From an uncultured Helicobacter sp. (lineage in GTDB: Bacteria > Campylobacterota > Campylobacteria > Campylobacterales > Helicobacteraceae): a DNA stretch of 34,896 nt. The DNA lies in NCBI GenBank assembly GCA_944325475.1, contig CALVAF010000144.1, positions 1-34,896 on the forward strand. Direction: 5' to 3'. This document shows, in pieces, positions 34,221 through 34,896 of this stretch (its first letter is position 1; each line of letters begins with the position of its first letter). The position numbers were made by a program, and so were the translations under genes. Under the pieces are notes generated by a model, which worked only from the letters and a program-made list of their open reading frames with translations, had not been told where the DNA came from and made no database searches.

Positions 34221-34896
34221 TTGAAACATAAAACTTTTAGACAGGCTTCAAAGACGATGTATGAGCAGCCAGATTCTGAAAATTTAGAATCTAAAACGCC
34301 AAGCAAAGTGCTATGTGCTGTTAGCGGTGGGGTGGATTCTAGTGTTGTAGCCACGCTTTTATATAGGGCGATTGGGGAGAATCTTATCCCAATTTTTGTG
34401 GATACGGGGCTTTTACGCAAAGGCGAGCGAGAAGCAGTCGAGCAGATGTTTAAAGAGAATCTCAAAGTGCCTTTGATAACCATTGATGCCAGCAAGGAAT
34501 TTTTGGGGTTACTTAAGGGCGTGAGCGACCCAGAGCAAAAACGCAAGATTATCGGCGAGACCTTTATCAAGGTTTTTGAGCGAGAGGCAAAAAAGCATAA
34601 CACAAATGGCGAAATAAAATTCCTAGCGCAAGGCACACTTTATCCTGATGTGATAGAATCTGTGAGCGTGAAAGGACCCTCTAAAACGATAAAATCTCAT
34701 CACAATGTTGGCGGACTGCCCGAATGGATGAAATTTAAGCTGATTGAGCCATTAAGGGAGCTTTTTAAAGACGAAGTGAGGGCATTAGGCAGGGAGCTAG
34801 GAATGCCAGAATCTATGCTTATGCGACACCCATTCCCCGGACCCGGACTAGCCATACGCATAATGGGCGAGGTTACAAAAGAGGATTTGGATTTGT
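34221..34896 (+). CDS. guaA: GMP synthase, ATP-pyrophosphatase part (split guaA, second half, partial)
   Basis: Second half of GMP synthase, which adenylates XMP and lets ammonia replace the AMP. The pyrophosphatase P-loop SGGVDSSVVATLL follows VLCAV; FVDTGLLRKGE, RKIIGETFIKVFE, AQGTLYPDVIESVS, HHNVGGLPEWMKFKL and MRHPFPGPGLAIR are strongly conserved GuaA stretches. The frame is open to the window edge, so the dimerisation domain is unseen. The start is TTG at 34221, six bases after GGAG; ATG at 34257 is an alternative. The first ~30 residues are not GuaA and resemble the leader of the GNAT gene. It would pair with the 25395-26057 product. Confidence 0.93.
   Translation, partial: MKHKTFRQASKTMYEQPDSENLESKTPSKVLCAVSGGVDSSVVATLLYRAIGENLIPIFVDTGLLRKGEREAVEQMFKENLKVPLITIDASKEFLGLLKGVSDPEQKRKIIGETFIKVFEREAKKHNTNGEIKFLAQGTLYPDVIESVSVKGPSKTIKSHHNVGGLPEWMKFKLIEPLRELFKDEVRALGRELGMPESMLMRHPFPGPGLAIRIMGEVTKEDLDL

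Overview
The window looks like chromosomal DNA of a Helicobacter-type member of the Campylobacterota. The DNA is AT-rich, start codons are often TTG or GTG behind AAGGA ribosome sites, and promoters show the extended TGnTATAAT form. Recognisable genes (flavodoxin close to H. pylori FldA, HemJ, a DUF721 gene next to uvrC, PutA without a DNA-binding domain, IS607 remains) fit an enterohepatic Helicobacter. The species cannot be named from the sequence alone. There are no rRNA genes, tRNA genes or CRISPR arrays that I can see.

From 1 to about 24 kb the window is mostly housekeeping: the 3' end of a CCA-transferase-like HD gene, glnK-amtB (ammonium), mnmH-prfB (tRNA selenation and peptide release), fldA, a KefB-type antiporter, a polar amino acid ABC transporter (ATPase and two permeases, no binding protein), hemJ, argH-ubiE, uvrC with a DUF721 gene, nadB, a CitE-like lyase, and the putA-putP proline operon. 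The gaps hold two 12-base poly-G/C tracts and one decayed gene. putA lacks the strong GATTCT/AGAATC enrichment seen in its neighbours and may be a later arrival.

From about 24 to 34.9 kb the window is accessory in character. A wrecked IS607-family resolvase gene and a transporter fragment come first. Then guaA (GMP synthase) appears in two pieces: the glutaminase domain at 25395-26057 and the ATP-pyrophosphatase domain from 34221 to the window edge. Each piece has its own start and ribosome site. The 8.2 kb between them carries a YeiH remnant, a Fur-box-led gene pair with a siderophore-esterase-like protein, a broken CxxC protein gene, a 3-methyladenine-DNA glycosylase (tag), an amino-terminal scrap of a DpnII-type restriction enzyme with an intact DpnA-like methyltransferase, a GNAT acetyltransferase, and an apparently complete second type II restriction-modification set. 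A 12-base poly-G tract sits just before the second endonuclease, inside a short upstream ORF whose stop overlaps the endonuclease start.

The most notable points are the split guaA around a restriction-modification island, the shared leader and ribosome site of the GNAT gene and the guaA carboxy-terminal half, the possible tract-length control of the restriction enzyme, and the half-dead DpnII-type system.
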